This document shows positions 15,481-25,083 of a stretch of 64,000 bases of DNA, piece after piece. The notes beneath the pieces were generated by a model. That model saw nothing but the letters and a program-made list of their open reading frames with translations. It did not search any database and was not told the DNA's origin. Made by a program: the position numbers and the translations under genes. Every line of letters begins with the position of its first letter. Within the stretch, counting starts at the first letter, position 1. Source of the stretch: Parahaliea mediterranea (lineage in GTDB: Bacteria > Pseudomonadota > Gammaproteobacteria > Pseudomonadales > Halieaceae); contig NZ_JAFKCZ010000001.1 in assembly GCF_017255185.1 (NCBI RefSeq), positions 248,001 through 312,000 of the forward strand, written 5' to 3'.

Positions 15481-17688
15481 ATGCCACATTTGCCGCGGAT
15501 TGTAACTCCGCTTGTGTTGCTGCTGTCGCTCAGTGGCTGCGCATTACTGGAGAACCAGTACAAGGGCTCGGTTGCTGAGAGCCCAGAGCCCGATGAGGCG
15601 ACAGCGGAAAACGGTGACAAGACGGCAGGCGGCATTTCCCGTTCCGCCGCCGAGCTGGCCCAGAAGCAGATCGAGGAGCGCGACCGGGTGGCCCCGGTGT
15701 TGTACCGCGGGACCGACCGGCAGTTCAAGGACGTCAAGGCCAAGGAGCCGGTGAAATTGATCGGGGACGCCGCCAGCCTGAATTTCGAGGAGGCGCCCCT
15801 GGGCGAGGTCCTGCACGCGGTAATGGGCGAGATCCTCGGCCTCGACTACATAGTCGATCACCCGGTGCAGGGCAAGATCACCCTGCGCTCCCGCACCCCC
15901 ATTCCCCGGGATCAGTTGCTGCAGGTGCTGGAGTCCCTGCTCAAGGCCAATGACGTGCTGATGGTGCGCGATGAGCAGGGGCGCTATCTGATTACCGGCT
16001 CCCAGCAGGCCTCGCGCCTGTCACCGGAGATTTCCAGTGCGCAGGCGACGGGTTCCGGCTATAGCGTGATCGTGGTGCCGCTGCAGTACATCAGTGCCGG
16101 CAATATGGCGGAAATCCTGCGCCCCGTAGCCGAAGAATCCGCTTTCGTGCGGGTGGACAACGTCCGCAATCTGTTGATGCTGGCCGGCACCCAGGCCCAG
16201 TTGGCTGGCTGGCTGGACATGGTCAATACCTTCGACGTGGATATGCTCAAGGGTATGTCGGTGGGCCTGTTTCCCCTGGAGCACAGCGGGGTAGAAGAGA
16301 CAGCCCAGGTGCTCAACGGCATGTTGAGTACGGGGGGGGAGAAGGGCAACTTCTCTCAGCTGGTGAAAATCATTCCGATCAAACGCCTGAACAGCCTGCT
16401 GATCGTCACCCCGCGCGCGCATTATCTGGATACCGTGGATACCTGGATCCAGCGCCTGGATGCGGCGCCAGATTCCAATTTCGCCAAGAGGCTGTACGTC
16501 TACCCGGTGCAAAACACCACCGCGACCCGGCTGGCGGACCTGCTGACCAATATCTATTCCGGTGCGAGCGGTGGCAGTGGCGGCGGGGCTCCTGCGGGTT
16601 CGGGCTCAAGTTTTGGCCAGGGAGGCGTGGCGCCAGGCCTGGGTGCGGAATCGATTGGCGGCGGCGGGCTAAGCGCGCCCGACGTCTTCGGTGGTTCCGG
16701 ATCCGGTGGCGAAGAGGGCAATACCAGCAAGGGCATCGGTGGCGTGGCCGCGATGGTCGATACTGGTACCCCGGAAATCGAGGATGTGCGGGTGGTGGCC
16801 GATGACGAGAACAATGCGCTGATGATCTATGCCACCGGCAAGCAGTACAACATTATCGCCGATGCCCTGCAGCAGCTGGATGTGGTGGCCACGCAGGTGA
16901 TTATCGAGGCCAGTATTCTGGAGGTGACGCTGACAGATGAACTCAAGTATGGCCTTGAGTGGACCTTCAAGGGCGGGTTCGGCGACGATTATGCCGGCGA
17001 AGGCCAGCTTTCTATTGGTGAAGAGGGCATCGCTGCACTCTCGGGGTTTTCCTACACGCTGCGTAATTCGACCAATGGCATTAGCGCCGTGCTCAATGCC
17101 CTGGCGAGTGACTCATTGGTCAACGTAATATCCACACCGTCGGTCATGGTGCTGGATAACCACGAGGCTTACATTCATGTGGGCGACCAGGTGCCTATTG
17201 AGCAGGGTTCCCTGGTCAGCGATGGCGGGGTTGTGACGGAGAACTACCAGTACCGGGATACCGGGGTGAAGCTTACCGTCAAGCCATCGGTCAATGCCGG
17301 GCGCCTGGTGACCATGAATATCGAGCAGTCAGTGACCGATATTGGAGGTGAAGCAGGTATTGGCGGGCAGCCCACCTTTCTTGAGCGTACCATTTCCAGT
17401 CGTGTGGCGGTGCGCTCCGACGAGGCCGTGGTGCTGGGTGGGCTGATTCGTGAAAATGCTTCGGCCAGTGATAGTGGTGTGCCGATTTTGCATCGATTGC
17501 CGGTCGTAGGTAGCTTGTTCGGTACCACCTCCAACGGGAGTAAGCGAACGGAACTGATCGTTATTATCACACCTCGGGTCATTGCGGACGAGACGGAACT
17601 GCGCGACGTTAGTCGTGAGCTGCGCTCCAGGGTGCGCAAGATGGAACTGATCCGGGGCGGCGTGGACCAAGTGAGTGGTTCGGAGTAA
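15481..17688 (+). CDS. gspD: Type II secretion outer-membrane secretin GspD (lipoprotein form)
   Basis: Outer-membrane channel of the secretion system, 735 aa. The signal peptide ends in a lipobox, LSLSGC with Cys20, so the secretin is predicted to be lipidated itself; XpsD is a known example. N0-N3 domains occupy about 85-450. A Gly/Ser-rich loop in N3 (about 360-415) is typical of GspD. The secretin core follows (VVATQVIIEASILEVTL, then NVISTPSVMVLDN and VGDQVPIEQG) and ends before a short tail. AAGGA precedes the ATG. It is the last gene of the operon; no pilotin gene was seen, which fits a self-lipidated secretin. Confidence 0.96.
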   Translation: MPHLPRIVTPLVLLLSLSGCALLENQYKGSVAESPEPDEATAENGDKTAGGISRSAAELAQKQIEERDRVAPVLYRGTDRQFKDVKAKEPVKLIGDAASLNFEEAPLGEVLHAVMGEILGLDYIVDHPVQGKITLRSRTPIPRDQLLQVLESLLKANDVLMVRDEQGRYLITGSQQASRLSPEISSAQATGSGYSVIVVPLQYISAGNMAEILRPVAEESAFVRVDNVRNLLMLAGTQAQLAGWLDMVNTFDVDMLKGMSVGLFPLEHSGVEETAQVLNGMLSTGGEKGNFSQLVKIIPIKRLNSLLIVTPRAHYLDTVDTWIQRLDAAPDSNFAKRLYVYPVQNTTATRLADLLTNIYSGASGGSGGGAPAGSGSSFGQGGVAPGLGAESIGGGGLSAPDVFGGSGSGGEEGNTSKGIGGVAAMVDTGTPEIEDVRVVADDENNALMIYATGKQYNIIADALQQLDVVATQVIIEASILEVTLTDELKYGLEWTFKGGFGDDYAGEGQLSIGEEGIAALSGFSYTLRNSTNGISAVLNALASDSLVNVISTPSVMVLDNHEAYIHVGDQVPIEQGSLVSDGGVVTENYQYRDTGVKLTVKPSVNAGRLVTMNIEQSVTDIGGEAGIGGQPTFLERTISSRVAVRSDEAVVLGGLIRENASASDSGVPILHRLPVVGSLFGTTSNGSKRTELIVIITPRVIADETELRDVSRELRSRVRKMELIRGGVDQVSGSE

Positions 17689-18055
17689 GGTCGTGCGCCG
17701 GGATTGGGCAGCGGTTTAAGACGGGAATTCGCTCTGGCGAATGCGGGGTGTAAATCCCCGGGGCCGTGAAATATCGGCCCAAAGTCAGAAATTGAGAACT
17801 TTTTACGTTTTTTGTCGTGCCCTGGCGGCAGTTCCCTGGGAATCAGTCGGCGCGATTCGGGGAGTGGGGCGGTTCTCGCCGCCCGGCCTGGCTTCCGCTC
17901 CTTTTCATGTGGCGTAAAAACGGGTGCTGCCGGGTGGGCTGAATGGCCTTTCTGGCGTCGATCGGACCACTGGGTCAATGGCGGCTTCCGGCTTGGTAAT
18001 CACCGCGGGTGCCCGTATAATCGGCGCCCGCTCGGATAAAGGTAAGTAATACAAT
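17689..18055. other. Non-coding gap after gspD with consecutive small hairpins
   Basis: No gene was found in these 367 bp. Near the gspD end are three small stems in a row: ATTCGC-TCTG-GCGAAT (17727-17742), GGGG/CCCC (17745-17759) and GGGCCG/CGGCCC (17761-17780). No clear T-run follows at once, so termination is only possible. The promoter of the next gene lies at the right end. Confidence 0.6.
17993..18021 (+). promoter_or_regulatory. Sigma-70-type promoter for the lipoprotein gene
   Basis: TTGGTA (17993-17998) and a perfect TATAAT (18016-18021) are separated by 17 bases. The ATG of the lipoprotein gene follows 34 bases after the -10. Confidence 0.75.
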
Positions 18056-18505
18056 ATGTTACGACATGGTTTCTGGCGAGTGGCGGCTTTGTTACCGCTG
18101 TTGACACTGGTTTTCACCGGCTGTGGTCTCAGCCCCAGGGCCCCCGAAAAACTCACCCCGGAACTGTCCGCCCAGCTTGAGCAGCGGGTGCGTGACAGAT
18201 GGCAAACTTTGTCCGACAGGGAGTTCGACAAAGCCTGGGAATTTTCCACACCTAACTTCAAAGAAGTTTTCCCCAAGCACCTGTTTGTGCGTGGTTTTTC
18301 CTATGGAGTGGAATGGGAGTTGACAGGCGTCGAAATACTTAACTATGATGGCCGGGCAGCTGTGGCAAGTGTGGCGGCTAGGGTCATGTCCAAGCCTGTC
18401 AAACCTACCTCGGAAGCGTCTAAAGCCTTGGGGGCTATCCCTACTACAATTAATGAACGCTGGATCTTCATTGATGGTCAGTGGTGGTACAGCTCAAGGA
18501 ATTAA
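18056..18505 (+). CDS. Small conserved-looking lipoprotein, function unknown
   Basis: 149 aa. The signal sequence ends in a lipobox FTGC with Cys23, so it is a predicted lipoprotein; Gly at +2 gives no inner-membrane retention signal, so outer-membrane placement is likely. The rest (KLTPELSAQLEQRVRDRWQ, then EFDKAWEFSTPNFKEVF) is soluble and looks like a small NTF2-like or SnoaL-like alpha/beta fold, but I do not recognise a named family. It has its own promoter and stands between the secretion operon and a secreted protein gene. Confidence 0.8.
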   Translation: MLRHGFWRVAALLPLLTLVFTGCGLSPRAPEKLTPELSAQLEQRVRDRWQTLSDREFDKAWEFSTPNFKEVFPKHLFVRGFSYGVEWELTGVEILNYDGRAAVASVAARVMSKPVKPTSEASKALGAIPTTINERWIFIDGQWWYSSRN

Positions 18506-18553
18506 ATGTGTAGTTGATCCGTCAACGTGATGCACAGAGGATGATAAGCCGGG

Positions 18554-18583
18554 TTGACAGCTGGCTGCAGCTAGCAATAATAG
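18554..18583 (+). promoter_or_regulatory. Strong-looking promoter for the secreted protein gene
   Basis: A consensus -35 TTGACA (18554-18559) is followed by an AT-rich -10 region, AATAATAG (18576-18583), at 16-18 bases spacing. AGGAG at 18624-18628 is the ribosome binding site of the ATG at 18638. A perfect -35, good SD and a strong terminator after the gene suggest high expression. Confidence 0.65.
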
Positions 18584-18637
18584 CGCTAGCAATCTGTTTA
18601 ATTTGGTTGTGACGTAATACATTAGGAGTCTCCTTTT

Positions 18638-20248
18638 ATGAAAACCAATTTCAAGCCCTTGGGTATTGCTGCTGCAGTTGCTGCTGCAACCGCAAGCTAC
18701 TCCAGCGTTGTATCCGCGCAGGCAGTGACTGTCGACGCCAGCGACCTGGGTAGCATGGCCGTCGTTCCCTACTACACCGTTCGTGAAGGTTTCGGTACTG
18801 GTGTTCACCTGACCAACACCAGCGAGCGCACTCAGGTGGTTAAATTCCGCCTGCGTCGTGGCGCCGACTCCATGGACGCCCTCGACTTCAACATCATCAT
18901 GTCACCGAAGGACGTGTGGACCGGCTTTATCAACAACGACGGTGATGACATCGTTATCGCCAGCCAGGACACTACCTGTACCGCTCCGGCAATGTCTAAC
19001 GGCCGGTTCGTTATGCCCGCCATCTATCGCGCTGGCGCCGAGGAAGGTTATGTCGAGCTGATCGGCATGGGTACCCCGGTTGACGAGGGTGAGCCCATCG
19101 CGTACTGGGCCGAGCACACCACCGAGGGCGTACCCCGTAATTGTGACTATGTGCGCTCCAACTTCTTCCGTCAGGGCGAAGGTCCCTCCGGCACTGGTAT
19201 CGTTAATGCCAGCGGTGGCGCCCAAACTCTGGGTCTGACTCTGGATACTGATGGTAAAACCGTAATTACCGGTACCTCAGACTATGTGGCGCCCGAGAAC
19301 TTCCTGAAAGCTTCTTTCTTTGTTCGCGACGCGGATGCCGGCCTTGAGTTTGGTAACAGCGCTGTGCATGTTAAGGACTTCTTGACTGCGCCTTCTGTTA
19401 CCAACCAGCAGAGCGGTGTGAACTCCGGTGACATCCTGGGCTTTGACTTCCCGGACCTGGATGGTGGTGTTCCCGGCGTTGAGCGCGGCCGCTATGTCGA
19501 ACTGCGTAACGCTATTGGTGGCGCGTCCGTAATCAACGACTGGTCCGCCAACGGCGACCTGAATGTAGGTACCGACTGGGTGATCACCGTGCCCGGCCAG
19601 TACACCATGGTTGACTTGCCGGCTTACTTTGCGTCGCTGAATGCAATGCAATCCGAGCCGAACGCCACCAACACCAACGCGTGGAGTGGCGATGACGGCG
19701 ACGGTGATGGTGTGACCGACTACTGTACCCGTACCGGTATTGCGCCTTCAGCTGCAAACCCGGCGGGTGTGGCGCCATGTGACTTCCGTGATATTCCGCT
19801 GACCGCCACTTTCGATGTCTACGATCGTGAAGAGCAGCAAATTCAGGAAGAGCAAGGCGATCTGGTTGTGTCTCCCTCGCTGCCGGGCGAAACCGTGCGC
19901 ACCATCCTGCCCGCGGAAGTGAACGTGGTAAGCTGGGGTGTAGAGCCGGTACTGGATAGCCCGCAGGCCATCACCGTCGAACAGCCGGGCATTTACGGCT
20001 GGGCTGAGTTGAGCGTAGTGGGTGCCACCTCTGGCACACGCGAAGTTTGTAACCCGGTGACCACGGACACCGCAAGCCCCATCGGCACCGATATCGTTTC
20101 CGGCTTGGTTTGTACCGATATCACTGCTAGTGCTGATGCGACCATCCCCATGGTCGGCTTCGTGGCCTGGGAGCGTAGCTTCGCATCTAACCCCGATGCC
20201 AACTACGGCCGTATGGTTGAGCACAGCTACGGCGTAACTTCTTCCTAA
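18638..20248 (+). CDS. Secreted/surface protein of unknown function
   Basis: 536 aa. The Sec signal peptide (basic start, Ala-rich core) is cleaved near SAQA/V at residue 29. The mature protein opens DLGSMAVVPYYTVREGFGTG then LTNTSERTQVVKFRLRRG and SPKDVWTGF, a pattern I associate with a widespread uncharacterised family of secreted proteins in marine gammaproteobacteria. It is acidic, with several scattered Cys (likely disulfides) and an Asp-rich DGDGDGVTDYC loop that may bind calcium. No PEP-CTERM or LPXTG-type anchor is present. It is monocistronic with its own promoter and terminator. Standing between the type II secretion operon and a glycan locus, it may be a secretion substrate or a glycan carrier; neither is shown by sequence. 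Confidence 0.85.
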   Translation: MKTNFKPLGIAAAVAAATASYSSVVSAQAVTVDASDLGSMAVVPYYTVREGFGTGVHLTNTSERTQVVKFRLRRGADSMDALDFNIIMSPKDVWTGFINNDGDDIVIASQDTTCTAPAMSNGRFVMPAIYRAGAEEGYVELIGMGTPVDEGEPIAYWAEHTTEGVPRNCDYVRSNFFRQGEGPSGTGIVNASGGAQTLGLTLDTDGKTVITGTSDYVAPENFLKASFFVRDADAGLEFGNSAVHVKDFLTAPSVTNQQSGVNSGDILGFDFPDLDGGVPGVERGRYVELRNAIGGASVINDWSANGDLNVGTDWVITVPGQYTMVDLPAYFASLNAMQSEPNATNTNAWSGDDGDGDGVTDYCTRTGIAPSAANPAGVAPCDFRDIPLTATFDVYDREEQQIQEEQGDLVVSPSLPGETVRTILPAEVNVVSWGVEPVLDSPQAITVEQPGIYGWAELSVVGATSGTREVCNPVTTDTASPIGTDIVSGLVCTDITASADATIPMVGFVAWERSFASNPDANYGRMVEHSYGVTSS

Positions 20249-20280
20249 GCTGAATTCTAAGCTCTAGGAAGCCAAAACAA

Positions 20281-20309
20281 AGCCGACACCCACGGGTGTC
20301 GGCTTTTTT
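20281..20309 (+). terminator. Rho-independent terminator after the secreted protein gene
   Basis: AGCCGACACCC-ACG-GGTGTCGGCT stem followed by TTTTTT; textbook form, 32 bases after the stop. Confidence 0.95.
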
Positions 20310-20441
20310 GTGCGTGTTTTTCCAGGTACCATCGACCGTCGTCTTCCATATTGCCCTTCTGTAGCGCCGGAAGGCGAACTACAGTGTGGTGCGACTGTCA
20401 TAAGGCGTAGCAAAACGTCTGACTAAGTGAGTTAATTCGAA

Positions 20442-21386
20442 ATGCATAGAAATTTTTTATCTTTCATCAAGCTCCTGACGTTAGGACTGTTCCTGAGTGG
20501 CGCTGTGGCTCTGGCTCAGGAGCCGGACTTCGCGCAGTCTAGCGATAGGGTAGTGGTCGTCTCCGACCAAGGCGCCAGCATTACTGAGCAGGAACTGGCC
20601 TACATCATCTCCAAATGGCCACCCGATATGCAGCAAGCCGCCGCCAACAGTAAAGGTGAGCGCCTGGAACTGTTAAATGCCAGCCTTGCCTCCCGCAAAA
20701 TGGCTGCGGAAGTGGATGGTTTGGCTATTCCCTCAGCTGCTGATGAAGCCTACTGGAAACTTCAAACCAGTATCGTTAATGCCAAACGCAATTATCTGTT
20801 GCAACGGCATCTCAGTACCTTGGAACTCCCGGATATGGATAAACTCGCCCGGGAGCGGTATGAGACCGACAAGCGTAAATACGCCCTGGTGCCGGAAAAG
20901 CGTCTGACCTCGCATATTTTGTTCCGATGTGTGGCGGGCGAGTGCGACCGGGATGAATTGCGCCCCAAGGCTCAGGAGGTTCTCGAGCAATTGCGCGCTG
21001 GGGCTGATTTCGAGTCCATGGTCGAGGAGTACTCCGAGGATCCCGGCAGCAAGGCCCGGGGTGGGCGCTTTGATCGCTGGATGCAGCTCGGGGAGTTGGG
21101 TGTAGAGCCCCACTACAGTGGTGGTGCCTTCGAGATTGAGAGCAAGGGAGATTATTCCGACCTGGTCGATACCCGTTTTGGCCTGCATATCATCCGGCTG
21201 GATGATATGCAGGAAGAGCACTTCGAGCCCTACGAAAACGTGCGTGAGGATATCATCAAGGACCTAGTGGCTGAGTATCGCAAATTGGCGCTAAAAGAGT
21301 TCCAAGCCCAGTTCCAGATTAGTGACGACGCTTATATCAACGGTGATGTCGTCGATGGGTTATTGACCCCCTATAAAGGGAAGTAG
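20442..21386 (+). CDS. Periplasmic parvulin-type peptidyl-prolyl isomerase
   Basis: 314 aa with a Sec signal peptide (cleavage near ALA/Q26). An N-terminal SurA-like helical chaperone part (30-150) leads into one parvulin domain near 152-255, with the expected RLTSHILFRC opening, DFESMVEEYSEDPGSKARGG and the FGLHIIRLDD end. It assists folding of exported proteins by prolyl isomerisation. It resembles the EpsD-type isomerases that sit beside exopolysaccharide genes more than SurA, which has two parvulin domains. Neighbours, a secreted protein upstream and a glycan locus downstream, suggest it serves one of them. Confidence 0.88.
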   Translation: MHRNFLSFIKLLTLGLFLSGAVALAQEPDFAQSSDRVVVVSDQGASITEQELAYIISKWPPDMQQAAANSKGERLELLNASLASRKMAAEVDGLAIPSAADEAYWKLQTSIVNAKRNYLLQRHLSTLELPDMDKLARERYETDKRKYALVPEKRLTSHILFRCVAGECDRDELRPKAQEVLEQLRAGADFESMVEEYSEDPGSKARGGRFDRWMQLGELGVEPHYSGGAFEIESKGDYSDLVDTRFGLHIIRLDDMQEEHFEPYENVREDIIKDLVAEYRKLALKEFQAQFQISDDAYINGDVVDGLLTPYKGK

Positions 21387-21579
21387 TCAATTAGCCGGGC
21401 TGCCAGGGTTTGCAGATATGCCGAAAGCTTGTCTTCCATTTCTGCGTATAGTCCTGGCAGTTTATCCCTTTTGGTGGGGGCGGTGAAGCCACTTGATTGT
21501 CCGTTTGCACTGATGGTGCAGCACCCAATGCAATCCAAACGGTTTGCCTGCCTTGTAATTCAGCTCTTTAGATAAGACC

Positions 21580-24500
21580 ATGACCCGAAATATCGTCATC
21601 CTCGGCATGCACCGCTCCGGTACCTCCATGGTCGCGGGAGCCCTATGCCGCGCGGGTGTCTACGCCGGTACACCCGGGGAATTACTGGAGGACCAGGAGG
21701 ATAACCCCCAGGGTTTCTGGGAGCGGCGCGATGTCGTCGAGCTGGATGACGCCATTCTGGAGTCGCTGGATAGCACCTGGTTCAGGCCGCCGACTGGCGA
21801 TCGTCTCGACCCCCAGGCTTGTCTCCAGCGTATTGAGAGTGTGCTGGGGCGCTTGCCCGGGGATTCAAGCTGGCTGCTGAAAGACCCGCGCATGGTGTTG
21901 ACCTGGCGGGCCTGGGACGCCGCACTGGCGGCGCGGGGCGACAATCCGCTGCTGCTGTATGTGTACCGTGATCCGCGCGCGGTGGCGGTGTCCCTGGCGC
22001 GGCGTAACCACTTTCCCCTGCAGCTGGGCCTGGCCCTGTGGGAACACTACAATCGCCTGGCGCTCGAAGCCCTGCGTGGGCGCGATTACCTCGCGGTCGA
22101 CTTCGCCCGAATCCAGGCCGACCCGGCGGGGGAGCTGGGTAAACTGCTGCGACAGCTCGACGGTTTTGGTGTCCAGCTGGAATCCCTGCCGGAACAGGGC
22201 GGCTTTGACCCCTCGTTGGTGCGTTCCTCGCGGCAGAATGCCTCGATTCACAGCGCCGGCCAGTTGATGACGCCCTCGCAAACCGCGCTCGAGGGTGCCT
22301 GCCGGCAATTGTGTGAGCAAGGGAGCCTCGAACTGCCCGCGGCGGATCCCGGGCTGCAGGGGCGCATGAGCGACCTTGCCGCGGCGATGGCGCCTCTGGC
22401 CGACGCCTATGAGACGCGCCTGGCGCTGGAGGAATATACCCGGCTCTGTGACGACCGCACCCGGGAGCGGGATCACTCCCTGCAACAGCTAAAGAGCATG
22501 GAGGAGAGTTATGAGTCCCTGGTAGGGGCTCATGACAAAGAGGTCGGTTTGCACAAGTCCCTGCAGCGGCAGCATGAAGACCTGCAATCGCAACACAGTG
22601 CTCTCGCGGAAGCGCACCACAATGAGGTGAGCGAGCACCGGCAATTGGCCACCGAGTACGTCGAGCTTAAAGAAAAGGCGGAATACCTATTTACCGCCCT
22701 GACCCACGCCTACCGCAGCCTGTTGTCCTTTGAGCAATCCCACCTGGCGGCGATCAATCGCAATGTCGGCCGCGCCTACAAACTGTTGACCCGCCGCCGG
22801 GGCGTGCGCACCAGCTACGAGGATGCGCTGGCGGATGCGCGTGAGCATTTCCGCGAATTCGAGCTCGAGCTGCCGGAGAAGCCGCCCGGCAAGCTCGCTC
22901 ATTTGCGGGGCGTCCTCAAATACATGCGGGAAAACCCCGCCGCGTCCGCGCGCAGTTTCAGCTTGCCAAGGTTGAAGCGCGGCCTGTCCGTGATGTTGCG
23001 TTCCTCCCCCGAGGATTTCGAAACCTGGGTCAACAGCCGTTTTCCGGACAGGGACGCTCCCGGGCTGGATTTTGATCCGGGTGAGCTGGATGCGTCCCTG
23101 GACACGCGGGAACTGGACTTTCCCCGCTTTGAAACGCCCCGGGTGTCGATTGTCGTTCCGGTGTACAACGACTACCGGGTGACGATGAACTGCCTGGTCG
23201 CGCTGCTGGAGAATACGCCGGACATCCCCTACGAGGTAATCCTGGCCGACGACTGCTCCACTGACCTGACGGCGAGCATCGGCGAACGCGTGCGCAATAT
23301 CGTGATCTCGCGCAACGAGACCAACCAGCGCTTCCTGTTGAACTGCAACGCGGCGGCGGAGCACGCTACCGGCGACTATATCCTGTTTCTCAACAACGAC
23401 ACCGCCGTGTGCCCGGGCTGGTTGGAGCCGATGGTGGAGTTGTTGGACAGCCAGGAGGATGTCGGAATCGTCGGGCCCAAGCTGATCTATGCCGATGGAC
23501 GCCTGCAGGAAGCCGGCGGCATCATCTGGCGCGACGCCTCGGGCTGGAATTTTGGTCGCATGGACGACCCGGCCAAGCCGGAGTACAACTACGTCAAGGA
23601 AGTGGATTACATCTCCGGCGCCTGTTTGTTGGTGCGCAGCGAGCTTTGGCGCCGGCTCGGGGGCTTTGATACGCGTTTTGTACCGGCCTATTACGAGGAT
23701 TCCGATCTGGCCTTCGCGGTGCGTAGCCTGGGGTACCGGGTGCTGTACCAGCCAGCGTCGCAGGTGTATCACTTCGAGGGCGTGAGCAATGGTACCGACC
23801 TGGCCAGCGGCCAGAAACAATACCAGGTAGTGAACCAGGCCACCTTCCGCGAGAAGTGGGCCGCCGAGCTGGATGCGTTTCATTTTGACAATGCCGAGCA
23901 CGTATCCTGGGCCCGGGATCGCTCCCGCGATCGCCGTACCATCCTGGTGATCGACCACTACGTGCCGCACTACGACAAGGACGCGGGCTCCAGATCCACC
24001 TTCATGTATCTGCAATTGATGTGCGAGATGGGTTACCGGGTCATGTTCATGGGGGCAAACTTCTTCCCCCATGCGCCCTATACCCGGACCTTGCAGCAAA
24101 TGGGGGTCGAAGTACTGGTGGGCGAGTCCATGGCGCGCCACCTGAACCGTTGGCTGGCGGACAATGCGCCCTATATCGACGCTATTTACCTCCACCGGCC
24201 CCATGTCGCCGAACAGTTTCTCGCTCAGCTGCACAAGATGAATCCGCGGCCGCCCATCGTGTTCTTTGGCCACGACCTGCACTACCTGCGTATCCAGCGC
24301 GAGCTGGCGATAACCAGCGACGCGAGTCTGGCGCAAACAGCGGAATCCTGGCGCAAGCGGGAGTATGCCGTGTTCGACCAGGTCGACAGGATCTACTATC
24401 CCTCAGAGATTGAAATCGAGAAAATCCGAGCCGAGCGCCCGGATTTGAACCTGCGCGCGATTCCCCTCTACGTGCTGGAAGACAAGCAGCGCCCCCCGCA

Positions 24501-25083
24501 CGACCCCGACAGTGCCAGGGATATTCTTTTTGTGGGTGGTTTCAACCACCCGCCCAATGTCGACGCCGTCTGCTGGTTTGTTGCGGAGGTTTTGCCGGAT
24601 ATTCGCGCCAAGTGTCCCGATATCCGCCTGCATGTCGTGGGGTCCAACCCCACCGCGGAAGTTGAAGCCTTGCACTGCGGCGAGGTGGTCGTGCATGGCT
24701 ATGTTTCCGATGAGGAACTGGATGCCTTGTACCGCGGTATCGCGGTTGCCGTAGTGCCCTTGCGCTATGGCGCGGGGGTCAAGGGCAAGGTGCTGGAAGC
24801 GGTTCAGCAGAACGTGCCCCTGGTGACCACGGCGGTGGGTGCCGAGGGTATTCCCGATGCCGAGGAGGTGATGACCATTGCCGATAGCGCGCGGGATTTC
24901 GCCGACCGTGTCGGCGAGGTACTGGCCGGCGATGCCGCGACCCTGGCTAAGCTTGAGCATTACCCCCAGTGGTTGGCGCGGCATTTCAGCAAGTCTCGCG
25001 CCGCCGCCATGCTGGCCGAGGATTTTGGCGAGCCGCGGCGTGGCCAGCCCAAGCCCGCGGAGGCGGTAGCGGCGGCCCCATGA
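21580..25083 (+). CDS. Three-domain fusion: sulfotransferase, GT2 and GT4-like glycosyltransferases
   Basis: 1167 aa. Residues 1-260 are a PAPS-dependent sulfotransferase domain: P-loop GMHRSGTS at 9-16 and the 3'-phosphate motif YRDPRAVAVS near 128-137. Residues 270-400 are a charged coiled-coil spacer. Residues about 518-765 are a GT2 (GT-A) domain with VSIVVPVYNDY, the metal-site FLNNDTAV near 603-610 and the acceptor-side YYEDSDLAF. Residues about 785-1150 form a GT-B, GT4-like domain with the late LRYGAGVKGKVLEAV segment near 1061. One polypeptide could thus add two sugars and a sulfate. It is the first gene of the glycan locus and overlaps the next by four bases. The order of reactions and the substrates are unknown. 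Confidence 0.92.
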   Translation: MTRNIVILGMHRSGTSMVAGALCRAGVYAGTPGELLEDQEDNPQGFWERRDVVELDDAILESLDSTWFRPPTGDRLDPQACLQRIESVLGRLPGDSSWLLKDPRMVLTWRAWDAALAARGDNPLLLYVYRDPRAVAVSLARRNHFPLQLGLALWEHYNRLALEALRGRDYLAVDFARIQADPAGELGKLLRQLDGFGVQLESLPEQGGFDPSLVRSSRQNASIHSAGQLMTPSQTALEGACRQLCEQGSLELPAADPGLQGRMSDLAAAMAPLADAYETRLALEEYTRLCDDRTRERDHSLQQLKSMEESYESLVGAHDKEVGLHKSLQRQHEDLQSQHSALAEAHHNEVSEHRQLATEYVELKEKAEYLFTALTHAYRSLLSFEQSHLAAINRNVGRAYKLLTRRRGVRTSYEDALADAREHFREFELELPEKPPGKLAHLRGVLKYMRENPAASARSFSLPRLKRGLSVMLRSSPEDFETWVNSRFPDRDAPGLDFDPGELDASLDTRELDFPRFETPRVSIVVPVYNDYRVTMNCLVALLENTPDIPYEVILADDCSTDLTASIGERVRNIVISRNETNQRFLLNCNAAAEHATGDYILFLNNDTAVCPGWLEPMVELLDSQEDVGIVGPKLIYADGRLQEAGGIIWRDASGWNFGRMDDPAKPEYNYVKEVDYISGACLLVRSELWRRLGGFDTRFVPAYYEDSDLAFAVRSLGYRVLYQPASQVYHFEGVSNGTDLASGQKQYQVVNQATFREKWAAELDAFHFDNAEHVSWARDRSRDRRTILVIDHYVPHYDKDAGSRSTFMYLQLMCEMGYRVMFMGANFFPHAPYTRTLQQMGVEVLVGESMARHLNRWLADNAPYIDAIYLHRPHVAEQFLAQLHKMNPRPPIVFFGHDLHYLRIQRELAITSDASLAQTAESWRKREYAVFDQVDRIYYPSEIEIEKIRAERPDLNLRAIPLYVLEDKQRPPHDPDSARDILFVGGFNHPPNVDAVCWFVAEVLPDIRAKCPDIRLHVVGSNPTAEVEALHCGEVVVHGYVSDEELDALYRGIAVAVVPLRYGAGVKGKVLEAVQQNVPLVTTAVGAEGIPDAEEVMTIADSARDFADRVGEVLAGDAATLAKLEHYPQWLARHFSKSRAAAMLAEDFGEPRRGQPKPAEAVAAAP

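Noticed and set aside
17812..18039. 75-codon open frame between gspD and the lipoprotein gene
   Set aside because: It covers the promoter of the lipoprotein gene and shows no coding signs.
21387..21579. Possible tRNA or small RNA before the glycan locus
   Set aside because: No cloverleaf or terminator-like structure could be traced in the 193-bp gap.
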